From an uncultured Monoglobus sp. (GTDB lineage: Bacteria > Bacillota > Clostridia > Monoglobales > Monoglobaceae), in the NCBI GenBank assembly GCA_947630505.1, contig CANRHV010000004.1, forward strand, positions 1 through 64,000: a stretch of 64,000 nt of DNA, given 5' to 3'. Both the position numbers and the translations under genes were made by a program. The notes under the pieces were generated by a model that saw only the letters and a program-made list of their open reading frames with translations, searched no databases and was not told the origin of the DNA. Below, one piece after another: positions 34,377 to 44,500 of the stretch. Numbering within the stretch: the first letter of the stretch is position 1; each line of letters opens with the position of its first letter.

Positions 34377-36101
34377 TTATTCGGTTTGCTCGTCTGAGAC
34401 GTCGGATTCCGATCCGTCGGCTGCTTCCGTTTCCGCGTCGGCCGCGGCATAGGTTTCGGCCGAGCCGGCGTCCGCCGCCGTCTGCAGAGCCTCGGTCGGA
34501 GGAGGAAGCGGCGGATTGGCGCTGTCGAACACTTCCTGAGTTGTGTTGCCCTCGTCGTCGGTCACGGTTTTTGTCGCCACAATGTTATTGCCATCGTTCA
34601 CAACGTCTATTTTTTCATCGGGGAGCGATACTCTCGAGCCTACTATGCTTACCGAAAGCGTGCCGCCGCCCGCCGACACGAATATCCTTATGGGATATTC
34701 GGTGCTGTTTTCGAATATAAACTCGGGACCGCCCCACGATACGGTCGCGTCCATGCCCTTTGGTACGTATGTCACGTCCTTTGAATGGGAAGTGCGCTCG
34801 ATAACGTCAAGTCCCGCTCTGTTTACTGCGCAGTATATCGTGGATGAAACCTGGCATATTCCGCCGCCGTAATCGGTCTCGCTGACGGTTTCGCCGCCCT
34901 TTACAACGTAAACCGGAGCGGGCAGATATCCTCGGCCGGGCGTTCTCTCGCCAACGACCTTGTTGAAGTCGAACCTCTCGCCCGGAAGCAGCTCAAGTCC
35001 GCTTATCGTGTTCGAGCTTAATGAGATATTGTTTGACCTCGAGGCGCTGCTGCCGCCGTATGATGTGGTGTAGGTTCCAAGCGTGTCCTCGTACATTATG
35101 CTCTGCAGAAACGCGGTGTCCGCCGCGGGCTGAACCAGCTGGACCGGAACGCTGTACTCGATCTCGGATTGGTTGACCGCCTTCTCGATCTCGGCCTTGC
35201 TCACAACTATCTGCGGCTTTGAGGGCACAACATATACCTTGTTGTTCTCGTCTTTAGCGTATGACGCGTTCACCGCCGGAGATGTGATGTAATTATAGAA
35301 CGCGTCCAAATCGAGCGGCTCCGCGTCCGTTATCAGCGGCTCGAATGTAACGTCGCCGAAATTAAACGTGCATATCTGATCAAGAACGCTGCTTACAGCC
35401 GCGTTCATGTCGACTTTAACGCCCTGCTGGGGTTTCGCGATAATGATGTTGTCACCGTCGCCCAATCTGTAGGTATAGCCCAGAGGATCCTTTTCGTATG
35501 GCGAGCACAAATCGCTTATGGCGCCCGTCAGGGCCTGCTCGTCGTACGAAACCGCGGGAGTCAGCTCGGTCTTTGAGAAAAGATCGACTGTGAAATTTTT
35601 GAGCTTGCTGATAAATCCGGGCTCCTCGCGTCCCGCGTTATACGCATCGCTTGCCATCTTCTCGGGTTCAAACACCATCGAAAGATTGTTGATGTTTATC
35701 GTCGAGCTTGAGTCCATACAATGGAAGTTGATGGTTTTGTCGGCGATTTTGTCCTGACTGTATGCGGAGCTTAGCGCTTCCGCCGCGTCCGTCTGGGTCA
35801 TGCCGCCGACTTCAACATTGTCGATATAAGTGTGCGGCATTATCTTGTCGTACGCGTTCACATACGCGCCGTAGCCTATGGCGGCGACCGCTATGATCCC
35901 CGCCGCGCACCCCGCTATTATGGCCGGCATATGTGATTTTTTACTCTTTTTGCCCGATCTTGTTTTTTTGGGAGCCTTTTTTTCGATTTTAGCGGCGGAT
36001 TGCGCGGCCCTTTCCGCGCGGCTCCGCGTATCGCCGCTTTTTATTTCCTCTTTGATATCATCTCCGATATCTTTTGAAACAGTGTTTTCACTGTCTGACA
36101 T
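34377..36101 (-). CDS. VanW-domain wall protein with PG_binding_4 modules
   Basis: 574 residues, YoaR-like. Order: charged cytoplasmic N terminus, membrane helix (about 59-80, IIAGCAAGIIAVAAIGYGAY), peptidoglycan-binding (PG_binding_4) repeats (about 105-345), a VanW domain (about 395-520: PGERFDFNKVVGERTPGRGY, ETDYGGGICQVSSTIYCAV, AVNRAGLDVIERTSHSKDV), and an acidic Ala/Glu-rich tail. The G-GGICQVSSTLY-type motif is diagnostic; VanW proteins bind wall material and some are linked to glycopeptide loci. Start ATG after GGGTGAGAG. Confidence 0.9.
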   Translation of the reverse strand: MSDSENTVSKDIGDDIKEEIKSGDTRSRAERAAQSAAKIEKKAPKKTRSGKKSKKSHMPAIIAGCAAGIIAVAAIGYGAYVNAYDKIMPHTYIDNVEVGGMTQTDAAEALSSAYSQDKIADKTINFHCMDSSSTININNLSMVFEPEKMASDAYNAGREEPGFISKLKNFTVDLFSKTELTPAVSYDEQALTGAISDLCSPYEKDPLGYTYRLGDGDNIIIAKPQQGVKVDMNAAVSSVLDQICTFNFGDVTFEPLITDAEPLDLDAFYNYITSPAVNASYAKDENNKVYVVPSKPQIVVSKAEIEKAVNQSEIEYSVPVQLVQPAADTAFLQSIMYEDTLGTYTTSYGGSSASRSNNISLSSNTISGLELLPGERFDFNKVVGERTPGRGYLPAPVYVVKGGETVSETDYGGGICQVSSTIYCAVNRAGLDVIERTSHSKDVTYVPKGMDATVSWGGPEFIFENSTEYPIRIFVSAGGGTLSVSIVGSRVSLPDEKIDVVNDGNNIVATKTVTDDEGNTTQEVFDSANPPLPPPTEALQTAADAGSAETYAAADAETEAADGSESDVSDEQTE

Positions 36102-36245
36102 TTACTCTCACCCCGCCTATAAAATCATTCAATTTATATTCTCTCACAAAATTCGACAAAAATCAATCTTTATTTCGAATTTAAATAAATTGTTATAAAA
36201 ATTTAATATTAGACAAATTTTTATATTTGTTCGCAGTGCGCTCAA

Positions 36246-37430
36246 TTATCGGCCGCTTAAAAGGCTTATCACAAACTGAGCCGCGGTCCTGCCCGAAAAA
36301 CCGTTGTACTGTACCTGCCACGTCAGCGCCCGCGCTCTGATCTCGTCGGTCATCTCGATATTGTGCCGCGCCAGCATGTCGCGCACGATCAGCAAATACT
36401 CCTTTTGAGTGGGGGTCAGGAAGCTCAGATTGATCCCGAACCGCTCCGAGAGGGATTTGCGCTCGCTGATGGCTTCGCTTCTGTGTATCTCGTCTCCGCC
36501 CTCGCGGTCCGACCAGGTCTCTTTTATCAGTCTGCGCCTGTTGGACGTGGCATATATCAGGATGTTTTTGCCCCTCGCCTCGGTCTGGCCGTCCAGAGCT
36601 ACTTTAAGCTCCTTGTATCCCGGGTCGTCGGGCTCGAAAGATAAATCGTCTATAAAAACAATATATTTCAGCATATCATTGTTTATGCTGTCAAGAACCC
36701 GTCCCAGACGGCTCAGATCGGATTTTTTCAGTTCGACCAGCCTGAGGCCCCTGTCCTTGAACATATTGAGGCAGGCCTTAACGCAGGATGACTTGCCGGT
36801 GCCGCTGCTGCCCGTGAGCAGCACGTCATTGGCGGGCAGACCGTCCACAAAGCTCTCGGTGTTTTCGATAAGAACTTTTTTCTGATGCTCGAGCCCCACA
36901 AGATCATCAAAGGTGATCGGGTCGGCGTTCAGTATGCCGCGGAGCCTGCCGTTTTCCCATTTGAGCGCGGCGTATGCCGAGGTTCTGCCGGTGCCGAATA
37001 TCTCGGCGTGGGCCAGCATGGCGCCCATAAGCGCCTCCTTTGACGAGGCGTTCATCATTCCGAGCAGCGAGTGGGCGTATCCGCCGGGGCCCGCCGCGAT
37101 CGGCGGCGTGTTTATAGACGAGAACGGGACCAAGCCCCTCTCGCGGCACAAGGCGTCCCAATCGGGGGTCAGCAGTTCCTCGAAAACCGCCGCGGTGTCT
37201 CGCCTCAGAAAGGCGCGGACGGTCTCGGGATCGGGCAGATCGTCGCTCTCAAGCATGGCGCGCAGCGCGTATTCCTTGACGATCGAGCCTTCCGTCAGGC
37301 GCTCGCCCGAAAATTTTATCAGGCGCCGAACCGCCTTGTAATACGCGTCCTCGTCTCCCCGTTTTTTGAATTTAAGGAGCGCGCGTATCGTTTTGTCTTT
37401 GTTTAATTCGCTGAAAATAAATAAGTTCAT
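36246..37430 (-). CDS. DUF815 AAA-type ATPase
   Basis: 394 residues. An N-terminal helical region of about 170 residues precedes an AAA+ core with Walker A LLTGSSGTGKSSCVKACLN, Walker B YIVFIDDLSFEPDD, sensor-1 ILIYATSNRRRLIKETW and arginine-finger region. This is the DUF815/COG2607 family of predicted ATPases of unknown role, typical of Clostridia. AGAGGAAAG precedes the ATG. It is 15 bases after the GT4-CsaB gene and probably in its transcript. Confidence 0.9.
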   Translation of the reverse strand: MNLFIFSELNKDKTIRALLKFKKRGDEDAYYKAVRRLIKFSGERLTEGSIVKEYALRAMLESDDLPDPETVRAFLRRDTAAVFEELLTPDWDALCRERGLVPFSSINTPPIAAGPGGYAHSLLGMMNASSKEALMGAMLAHAEIFGTGRTSAYAALKWENGRLRGILNADPITFDDLVGLEHQKKVLIENTESFVDGLPANDVLLTGSSGTGKSSCVKACLNMFKDRGLRLVELKKSDLSRLGRVLDSINNDMLKYIVFIDDLSFEPDDPGYKELKVALDGQTEARGKNILIYATSNRRRLIKETWSDREGGDEIHRSEAISERKSLSERFGINLSFLTPTQKEYLLIVRDMLARHNIEMTDEIRARALTWQVQYNGFSGRTAAQFVISLLSGR

Positions 37431-37445
37431 ATATCTTTCCTCTTT

Positions 37446-39728
37446 TTAATTTGAAATTATCTCGATCGCCTTTTCGGCGTTCAGTTTGGCGAGCTTAGCC
37501 AGCTCGGCGGTCGATTTTTTCAGCTCCGCGCTGATCGAATCGCGGCTGAGCATAACTCTGTCGATCATGCGGTCAAGCTCCGCGGAATTCAGGTTTTCCA
37601 CCGCAAGCTCGTCGCTTCGGCCGATATATCCGATGATCGCGCTGACCTTCGGGTCATAGATAAGGCCGATTATCGGGGTCGCCACCGAGGCGGCGTATAT
37701 AAGCATATGGAGCCTCATTCCGATAACGAGCCGCGAGCGCTTCGCTATCCCAAGTATTTCGGCGGGAGTCAGGTTTTCGGGAGCCGCCAATCCGCAGGGT
37801 CCCGAAAGCTTCGCCGCTCTTTTGCTTATTTCGGTGTCCTTTGGGCACTGCATGGGAACGAAAAGAGTTCTGAGCCCGTATTTTTTATAAATATATTTCG
37901 CCGATTCCGCGATCTCGCTCTCGAAGTTCTCGCCGAGCGTTTTCCACGGCCTGATAGAAACGCAGACGAAATCCTCGCCCGGGCTTATGCCGCATTTTGA
38001 AAGTATCTCGTCGGCCGCCTCGTCGGAGCAGGGGCTCAGCGTGAACGCGGGGTCGGCCGTGACCCGTATGTTCGGGTTGTCGACGCCGATTTTTTTTAGC
38101 TCGTCCAATGATGATTTTTCCCTTAGAGTTATAAGGTCGGCCTTGCCGAGAGCGTGGCGTATCTTCGGGTAGTTGCGGCGGTTCAGTATCGGGCCTATGC
38201 CGTTGGCGTAGAGCATGACGCGTGTGCCTAGCCTAGCCGCGGTTTCGATTATAAACAGGTAGTACGCCAGAGATTTGTCGCTGGTGATGTCCTGGATAAG
38301 GCTTCCGCCGCCGCTGATCAAGAGCTTGGTTTTTTTCAGATTGCGCCTTAGCGCGGCGACGTTAAAGCGATGTTCCGAGTCGACCCCGAACAGCGCCGAG
38401 GTCTCCTTCGGGTTGTTTGAGAGAACCAAAATTTTTATGTCGGGCCTGAGTTCTCTCAGGTTGCTTATTATCGCCTTTAATATTGAGTCGTCGCCGCTGT
38501 TGTCAAAACCGTAATAGCCCGAGATCATAACGTCGTATTCGCGGTTTTTTTGCGGAGGCGGCGGATACTCGGCCGCGCAGTCAAAGTCGCTGACAGACAC
38601 GTCGTTTATACCCTCGTTTTTTATCACGCTTATATACATTTTCATGGCGTCGTCCGCCATTGTCTCTATCGAGTAGTATTTTTCGACCACCTCTTTGGCG
38701 TAGGAGCCCAGAGCTTCACGCTCGGCCGCGCTCATTTTCATCAGCTCGGTTATGTCGCGCAGCAGCTTCTCCTCGGTGGTGCCGCCGCAGCCGCGGCAGC
38801 AGAAATTTGTGTCGATCGAGATTTTGAGTTTATCCTGCGAAAAGATGCCGATATAGCCCTCGTTTCCCGCGATTATCGACGGTTTTTCCGCCGCCATCGC
38901 CTCAAGAGCCGCGCGGCTCACGCCCACGAAGATCTCGCCGCTCGCCACCAGCTTGTTTATGTCGGTGCGGCTGCCGGTGTATTTGATCAATGATTTTTTC
39001 AGACGGTCGTTTACCGCGTCGGCCTCGTCGCGCACGGCTTTGAAGTCTCCGCCGCCGCCCACGATCAGTATCTCGAGATCATTGATCTCGCGGTCAAGCT
39101 TTTCGGCGATAGCGATAAGCTTGTGCGCTGCCAGGCTCCGATCCGCGTCCATGCGGCTGACATAAACGATGCGCCGCTTTTCGGGTCTTAGGCCGAACTC
39201 CCGAGCCATATCCGAATAATCGGTGTTTTTTGAAAATTTCGCCGTGTCGATGCCGTTTATGGTGACCCTGATGTTTTCGGGCTTTATGCCGTAGTTGTCG
39301 ATCAGATATTTTTTTATATCGTCGCTCACCGCCAGAGAGCGGTCGCCCCATTTGCTTATATATTTATAAGGAAATCTCAGACTGAAAACCCAGTGCGCCG
39401 TTGTGACAAACCTGAAATTGACCGATCTTCTGATCATGTTCAGTATAAAGCAGGGGATCCTGGCGTGGCCGTGTACCACGTCGAAACTCTCCCGCTTGAT
39501 CAGTTTTTTCAGAATATTGTATGAGGTCATAACGTCGGAGGGATTTTTTTCCGACATGGGCACATAGATATGATTGACGCCCGCCTCGCGGAGCTCGCTT
39601 TCATACGCGCCGCCGGCCGATGCAACCCAGACATCGACGCCCCGCCTTTTGAGAGCCTTTGAAAGCTCAACGATATGGGTCTCGGCGCCGCCGATATCCA
39701 GCTTCATTGTCGCCATCAGAACCTTCAT
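37446..39728 (-). CDS. csaB: GT4 glycosyltransferase fused to polysaccharide pyruvyltransferase CsaB
   Basis: 760 residues. Residues 1-370 are a GT-B glycosyltransferase of family GT4 (MATMKLDIGGAETHIVELS, VVHGHARIPCF, VTINGIDTAKFS, VYVSRMDADRSL, GVSRAALEAMAAEKPSIIAG). Residues about 400-760 are a CsaB pyruvyl transferase (ISGYYGFDNSGDDSILKAI, LLISGGGSLIQDITS, YANGIGPI, VRVTADPAF-like and VIGMRLHMLIYA). CsaB adds ketal-pyruvate to secondary wall polymer so that SLH-domain proteins can dock; here the sugar transfer and pyruvylation are on one chain. AAAGG-rich ribosome site before the ATG. Confidence 0.88.
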   Translation of the reverse strand: MKVLMATMKLDIGGAETHIVELSKALKRRGVDVWVASAGGAYESELREAGVNHIYVPMSEKNPSDVMTSYNILKKLIKRESFDVVHGHARIPCFILNMIRRSVNFRFVTTAHWVFSLRFPYKYISKWGDRSLAVSDDIKKYLIDNYGIKPENIRVTINGIDTAKFSKNTDYSDMAREFGLRPEKRRIVYVSRMDADRSLAAHKLIAIAEKLDREINDLEILIVGGGGDFKAVRDEADAVNDRLKKSLIKYTGSRTDINKLVASGEIFVGVSRAALEAMAAEKPSIIAGNEGYIGIFSQDKLKISIDTNFCCRGCGGTTEEKLLRDITELMKMSAAEREALGSYAKEVVEKYYSIETMADDAMKMYISVIKNEGINDVSVSDFDCAAEYPPPPQKNREYDVMISGYYGFDNSGDDSILKAIISNLRELRPDIKILVLSNNPKETSALFGVDSEHRFNVAALRRNLKKTKLLISGGGSLIQDITSDKSLAYYLFIIETAARLGTRVMLYANGIGPILNRRNYPKIRHALGKADLITLREKSSLDELKKIGVDNPNIRVTADPAFTLSPCSDEAADEILSKCGISPGEDFVCVSIRPWKTLGENFESEIAESAKYIYKKYGLRTLFVPMQCPKDTEISKRAAKLSGPCGLAAPENLTPAEILGIAKRSRLVIGMRLHMLIYAASVATPIIGLIYDPKVSAIIGYIGRSDELAVENLNSAELDRMIDRVMLSRDSISAELKKSTAELAKLAKLNAEKAIEIISN

Positions 39729-39838
39729 ATGAAATACCTTTTCCTTTCTTTTTCACACAATTTATTTAATTTTAAATCAGTTTTTGTAAAATTGCAAGAC
39801 CTATGTGAATTTTTTTGTAAAAAAATCAGACTTAATTA

Positions 39839-39867
39839 TTGCAAATATAAAATTAATATGTTATAAT
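39839..39867 (+). promoter_or_regulatory. Promoter for the DHHW/PMT genes
   Basis: TTGCAA (39839-39844), 17 bases, TATAAT (39862-39867). Confidence 0.75.
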
Positions 39868-39962
39868 AATTCCGTTTGTTACAAAAAGGACATTTGTCAG
39901 AAAAATTTTTCAAGAACCGGTAATATTATGTGTGAAAGTAAAAGTTTTAAGAGGGTGAATGG

Positions 39963-41519
39963 ATGTTAAGCAAAACAATAAAAACGCTGTGCGCCGCAGC
40001 GGTCTTTATTATATGCGCGGCGGTCGGATTTTCGGCTTTCGCGGATGAATCGGTTACGGTTCGGCTCGACGGGGGCAAAATTGATTTTGACACCGCGCCG
40101 CAGCTTGTGAACGACCGCACGTTTGTGCCTATGAGAGCCATATTCGAGGCGTACGGCGCGGTGATATATTGGAACGACAGCGAAAAGTCCGTCACGTCAA
40201 AGTATAACGGCGTTGAGATATATTTAAAGATCGGCGATGAGGAAATGCTGGTAAACGGCGAGAGCGTAAGTCTTGACGCGGCGCCGTTTATCGCGGACGA
40301 CAGAACGCTCGTGCCGGTGCGCGCCATATCCGAGGCGTTCGGCAGCCGCGTTGAGTGGGACGAGGATGAGAGAGTTGTTTCGATCATTTCGCCCGTTGAG
40401 GAAAACAGTGTGCTGAATGACGTTGTTATCAATAATGATTACAGATACACGGGCTATGACGGAGAGTATAACGGGGTTTCGATTTTCGACAACTACGGCA
40501 CCGACTTTTTCGGAATGGAGCTTCTGGCCATCACCCCGTGGCGCGGAGAGCAGTACGCGGAGATAGTGAACGGAATGGCCGAGGATCTGCCCGATGTGCG
40601 GGTGTTCTGCGGAGTGCCTCCCACGGCCGCGGAATTTTACGCCACCGATACATACAAGACGAATTACAAGTCGTCGATAGCTCATATATACAACAAACTG
40701 AGCGACAGGGTCACGCCTCTGAATCTGGAGGGCGCGATGAACACCAATCTGGGCAATTATCTGTATTTCAGGACCGACCATCACTGGACCCACTTCGGCG
40801 CGTACTGCGCTTACCTTGAGTTTTGTGACAAGGCGGGAGCGCCTTTTCCGAGCCTTGACGATTTTGAGGTCACGGTCAAGGATGAGTATCTGGGCTCTTG
40901 GAGCAAGGCCACCGAGGGCACGCGCGGACACAATCTGCTCGGCCTGAAGCCCGACGAGATGATATTGTATGAGCCTATCGTCAATTATTCGGGCATGTCG
41001 TATCATGATATGGCGTTTGAAAAACCGATCAAGGAAATGGTGCTGCTCAACGAAAATTTTGACGATTACAACGTGTTCCTTGAGGGCGATTATCCGCTTG
41101 AGCATTTTCATACCGACACGGACAACGGAAAGTCGATATGCGTGATCAAAGAGTCTTACGGAAACGCGTTCTCAACATGGCTGGTGAACAGCTATGAGGA
41201 TATATACGTTGTTGACTACCGTCAGTTTAACGGCCACGGCGACACGGACGACATGTTCACGGTCAAGGATTTTTATAATCTGCATCCGTTTGACGATTTG
41301 CTGATCTTAAGCTATCCTTACACGATCCTGGCCGATGATCTGCGTCAGATGCTGGGCGAGATGTGGCGGGAGGGATACGAAAATCCCGAGCGGGTAACCG
41401 AGTATGTTCCGGATAAGATATACGGTGCAGAAAACGAGTCCGAACCCGAGAGCGAATCAGAGGATGAGCCCTTGCCCACCTTGGTTCCGGAGCCTCAGTC
41501 GGACGGCCTGATATTTTAA
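39963..41519 (+). CDS. Exported DHHW-family protein with copper-amine-oxidase-like stalk
   Basis: 518 residues. Signal peptide (1-27), then two copper amine oxidase N-terminal-like motifs (about 32-140: FVPMRAIFEAYGAVIYW and LVPVRAISEAFGSRVEW), a stalk domain common on Clostridial surface proteins. Residues about 155-475 are a DHHW/AlgX-like SGNH domain with YFRTDHHWTHFGAYCAY, KESYGNAF (catalytic-serine-like region), and a Pro/Glu-rich tail. DHHW proteins act with MBOAT acyltransferases in O-acetylation of surface glycans, but no MBOAT is nearby. GAGGGTG precedes the ATG. Confidence 0.82.
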   Translation: MLSKTIKTLCAAAVFIICAAVGFSAFADESVTVRLDGGKIDFDTAPQLVNDRTFVPMRAIFEAYGAVIYWNDSEKSVTSKYNGVEIYLKIGDEEMLVNGESVSLDAAPFIADDRTLVPVRAISEAFGSRVEWDEDERVVSIISPVEENSVLNDVVINNDYRYTGYDGEYNGVSIFDNYGTDFFGMELLAITPWRGEQYAEIVNGMAEDLPDVRVFCGVPPTAAEFYATDTYKTNYKSSIAHIYNKLSDRVTPLNLEGAMNTNLGNYLYFRTDHHWTHFGAYCAYLEFCDKAGAPFPSLDDFEVTVKDEYLGSWSKATEGTRGHNLLGLKPDEMILYEPIVNYSGMSYHDMAFEKPIKEMVLLNENFDDYNVFLEGDYPLEHFHTDTDNGKSICVIKESYGNAFSTWLVNSYEDIYVVDYRQFNGHGDTDDMFTVKDFYNLHPFDDLLILSYPYTILADDLRQMLGEMWREGYENPERVTEYVPDKIYGAENESEPESESEDEPLPTLVPEPQSDGLIF

Positions 41520-41594
41520 AAGTTTATATAAATTTTAAATCGCCGCGCGTTGGCGCGGAGCCTATAATTATTTCAGTAAAAGGAGTAGAGTACA

Positions 41595-44500
41595 TTGTAT
41601 TTGGCGTATTTGATAGCGGTATTGTTTATCTTGCTTTTTGCCGCTGTGCAGAAATTTGTTAATCCGAACCGGCTTGCTCCGGCGCTTCCGGAACTCGAGC
41701 CGGAACCCGAGCACAAAAGCGGAAAAAAGAAAAAAGGGAAAAAAGTTGAAAAAGCAGAAAACAACGCGGAAGAAACCCGCAAGATCCCTAAGTTTTCACT
41801 CAAGAAAAACGAGATCCCGACTCGCTTTTTCGTGATCGCGGCGCTTGCCGCATTGGCGGTCAGAATGTTTATGGGATACTTTTTAAAGGGCTATGACACC
41901 GATATGTCGTGCTGGATCGCGTGGGGAAGCAAGCTCATTTCCGAGGGTCCGGGTCATTTCTACGCGCCCGACTATTTCTGTGATTATCCTCCCGGATATA
42001 TCACGATCCTGGGATTTTTCGCGTGGTTAAATCAGACCTTCGGCCTTTCCGACAAGGCGACGCAGCTCTGCTTCAAGATGCCCGGAATACTTGCCGATCT
42101 CGGTTTGATGATAGCCGTTTTCAAAATCGGATCAAAGGAGCTTGGCAAAAAGCAGGCTCTCATACTCGGCATATTTTTGATGCTCAATCCTCTGCTTCTT
42201 GTCAATTCCTCGGCGTGGGGGCAGATCGAGTCGCTTTTGTCTCTGTTCCTTGTGCTTTCTATGTATAATCTTTACAAAAAGAACTGGTACCTGTCGGGCA
42301 TATTGTATGTTTTGGCGGTTCTGATAAAACCCCAGGCGTTGATGGTGGGCCCCGTGTTCCTGTTCGCGTTTGTGGCAAGCCGCGACTGGAAGATGATCCT
42401 AAAAATGATAGGTATAGGAATTATTCTCGCGTTTTTGTTTATTGTGCCGTTTAATTACGATGCGTGGGCTTCGGGCGCGGGCTTCGGAGCGGCGTTTAAT
42501 CCTATGTGGATAATCAAAAAATACGGAAGCACATTGGCTTCATATCCGTATTTCACGATCAACGCGTTTAATATTTATTCGCTGTTTAAACTCAATTGGG
42601 TATCTCTCGAGATGGGAGGAACAGCGCAGACGCTGCTTAATATTCTCAATTATCTGATGATAATTGTCGCGGTCGGCGGCGCTTTTGTCCTGTATATCAA
42701 AATAAAGAGCGAAAGCGGAAAGATTTTTATTCCCTCGTTCTTTATAATCGCGTTCCTTTTCACGTTCGGACTCAAAATGCACGAGCGTTATTTGATAACG
42801 CCGATAATATTCTTATTATTCGAGTATATGCTCTCGAAGAATAAGAGGACGCTTTGGGTTTTCACGGTGTTCAGCTCGGTGAACTTCATAAACGTGTTCT
42901 GTATTTTGCGCTATAAGCTTATGTTTAACACGACCGGTCCGCACTATTCGGCTTTGTCTCTGGCGTCGCTGATCGAGGTTGTAACCTTTATTGTGTCGAT
43001 GCTCATCTTTTTGCAGGATTATATTTTAAATCCGGTCGAAGGCGCGGACGGCAAAGAGCTTCCTCTCGACAGATTGAGCGCGAAGATCAAGACGACGTAT
43101 CTCAGCGCCGTATCAAAAGTATACGCAAAGACAAGCGGACTTTTGCGCATTGATCCCAAAACGCCTCAAAAGACCGAAAAGATAGTCAGAGCCGATATGC
43201 TCATAATGGCTGTGATCGTGGTGATATACAGCGTTGTGGCTTATATAAACCTCGGCGGATTTAACAACCCTCAGACGTTTTATAAGCCGTCAGCGGTAAA
43301 CGAGCAGGTGACTATTGATTTCGGCTCGACACAGACCGTCGATACGGTCACGTATTACGACGGCATAGGCGATGTGTCCAAAGACCCGGGATTAAAGCTC
43401 TCGGCTTCGACCGACGGCAAAAACTGGACTGATATAAACGTGACGACCAAACTTCTTTCCGTGTTTAAATGGGAGGTCGTGAAGCTGTCAAGCCCCACCC
43501 AGGCGAGGTATATACGCGGAGTCGCGGAATCGACGGATTACCGTTTGTTCGAGGTGGCTTTCTGGAGACCCGACGGCACGAAGATCGACGTGCAGAACGT
43601 CACGGGACCCGGCGACTGTGCCAATATAGCGGACGAGCCCGATACCGCGCAGTACAGGACCTCGTTTAAAAACAGCACATACTTTGATGAGATCTATCAT
43701 CCGCGCACCGCGTATGAGCATTTGCACATGATGCCTTATTACGAGACGACGCATCCGCCCCTCGGCAAGCTCATTATGTCGATTGGAATCGCGATATTCG
43801 GCATGTGCCCCTTCGGTTGGAGATGTATGGGAACGCTGTTCGGCGTTATCATGCTGCCGCTGATGTATGTTCTGCTCAAAAAGCTGTTTGAGCGCACAAG
43901 ATACTCGGTGCTCGGCACCTTGATCTTCGCCTTTGATTTTATGCACTTCTCACTGACCCGCATGGGAACTATAGACTCGTATCCGGTGACGTTTATAATC
44001 GCCATGTATCTGTTTATGTTCCTGTTCGGCAAAAGGGCGCTTGATTACGCCAAGAACTCGCCCGAAAAGCTGAGAAACGGAAAGACATATCTGCGCCTTC
44101 TGGGAACGTTGGCTCTTTCCGGACTTATGTTCGGTTTCGGCGCCGCGTCAAAGTGGATATGTATTTACGCGGGCGGCGGTCTGGCGGTCGAGCTGCTGCT
44201 GATATTTATCGGCACATATATGGCGCTGCCCAAAAAGAAAAAGAAGCTCTTCTGGGGATTTTTGATAAAGACATGTCTGGCGTGTCTGGTGTTGTTTGTG
44301 GCGATCCCCGGCGCGATCTACGTGCTTTCGTATCTGCCGATTTCAATGGTCGAGGGCTATCCGGACGTATGGCACACAATGCTCAGGAACCAAAGCTATA
44401 TGTTTAACTATCATAAGGACCTTGACGCCACACATCCGTACTCGTCAAAGTGGTATCAGTGGGCGATCGACTACAGGCCTCTCTGGGGATATTCCGCGCC

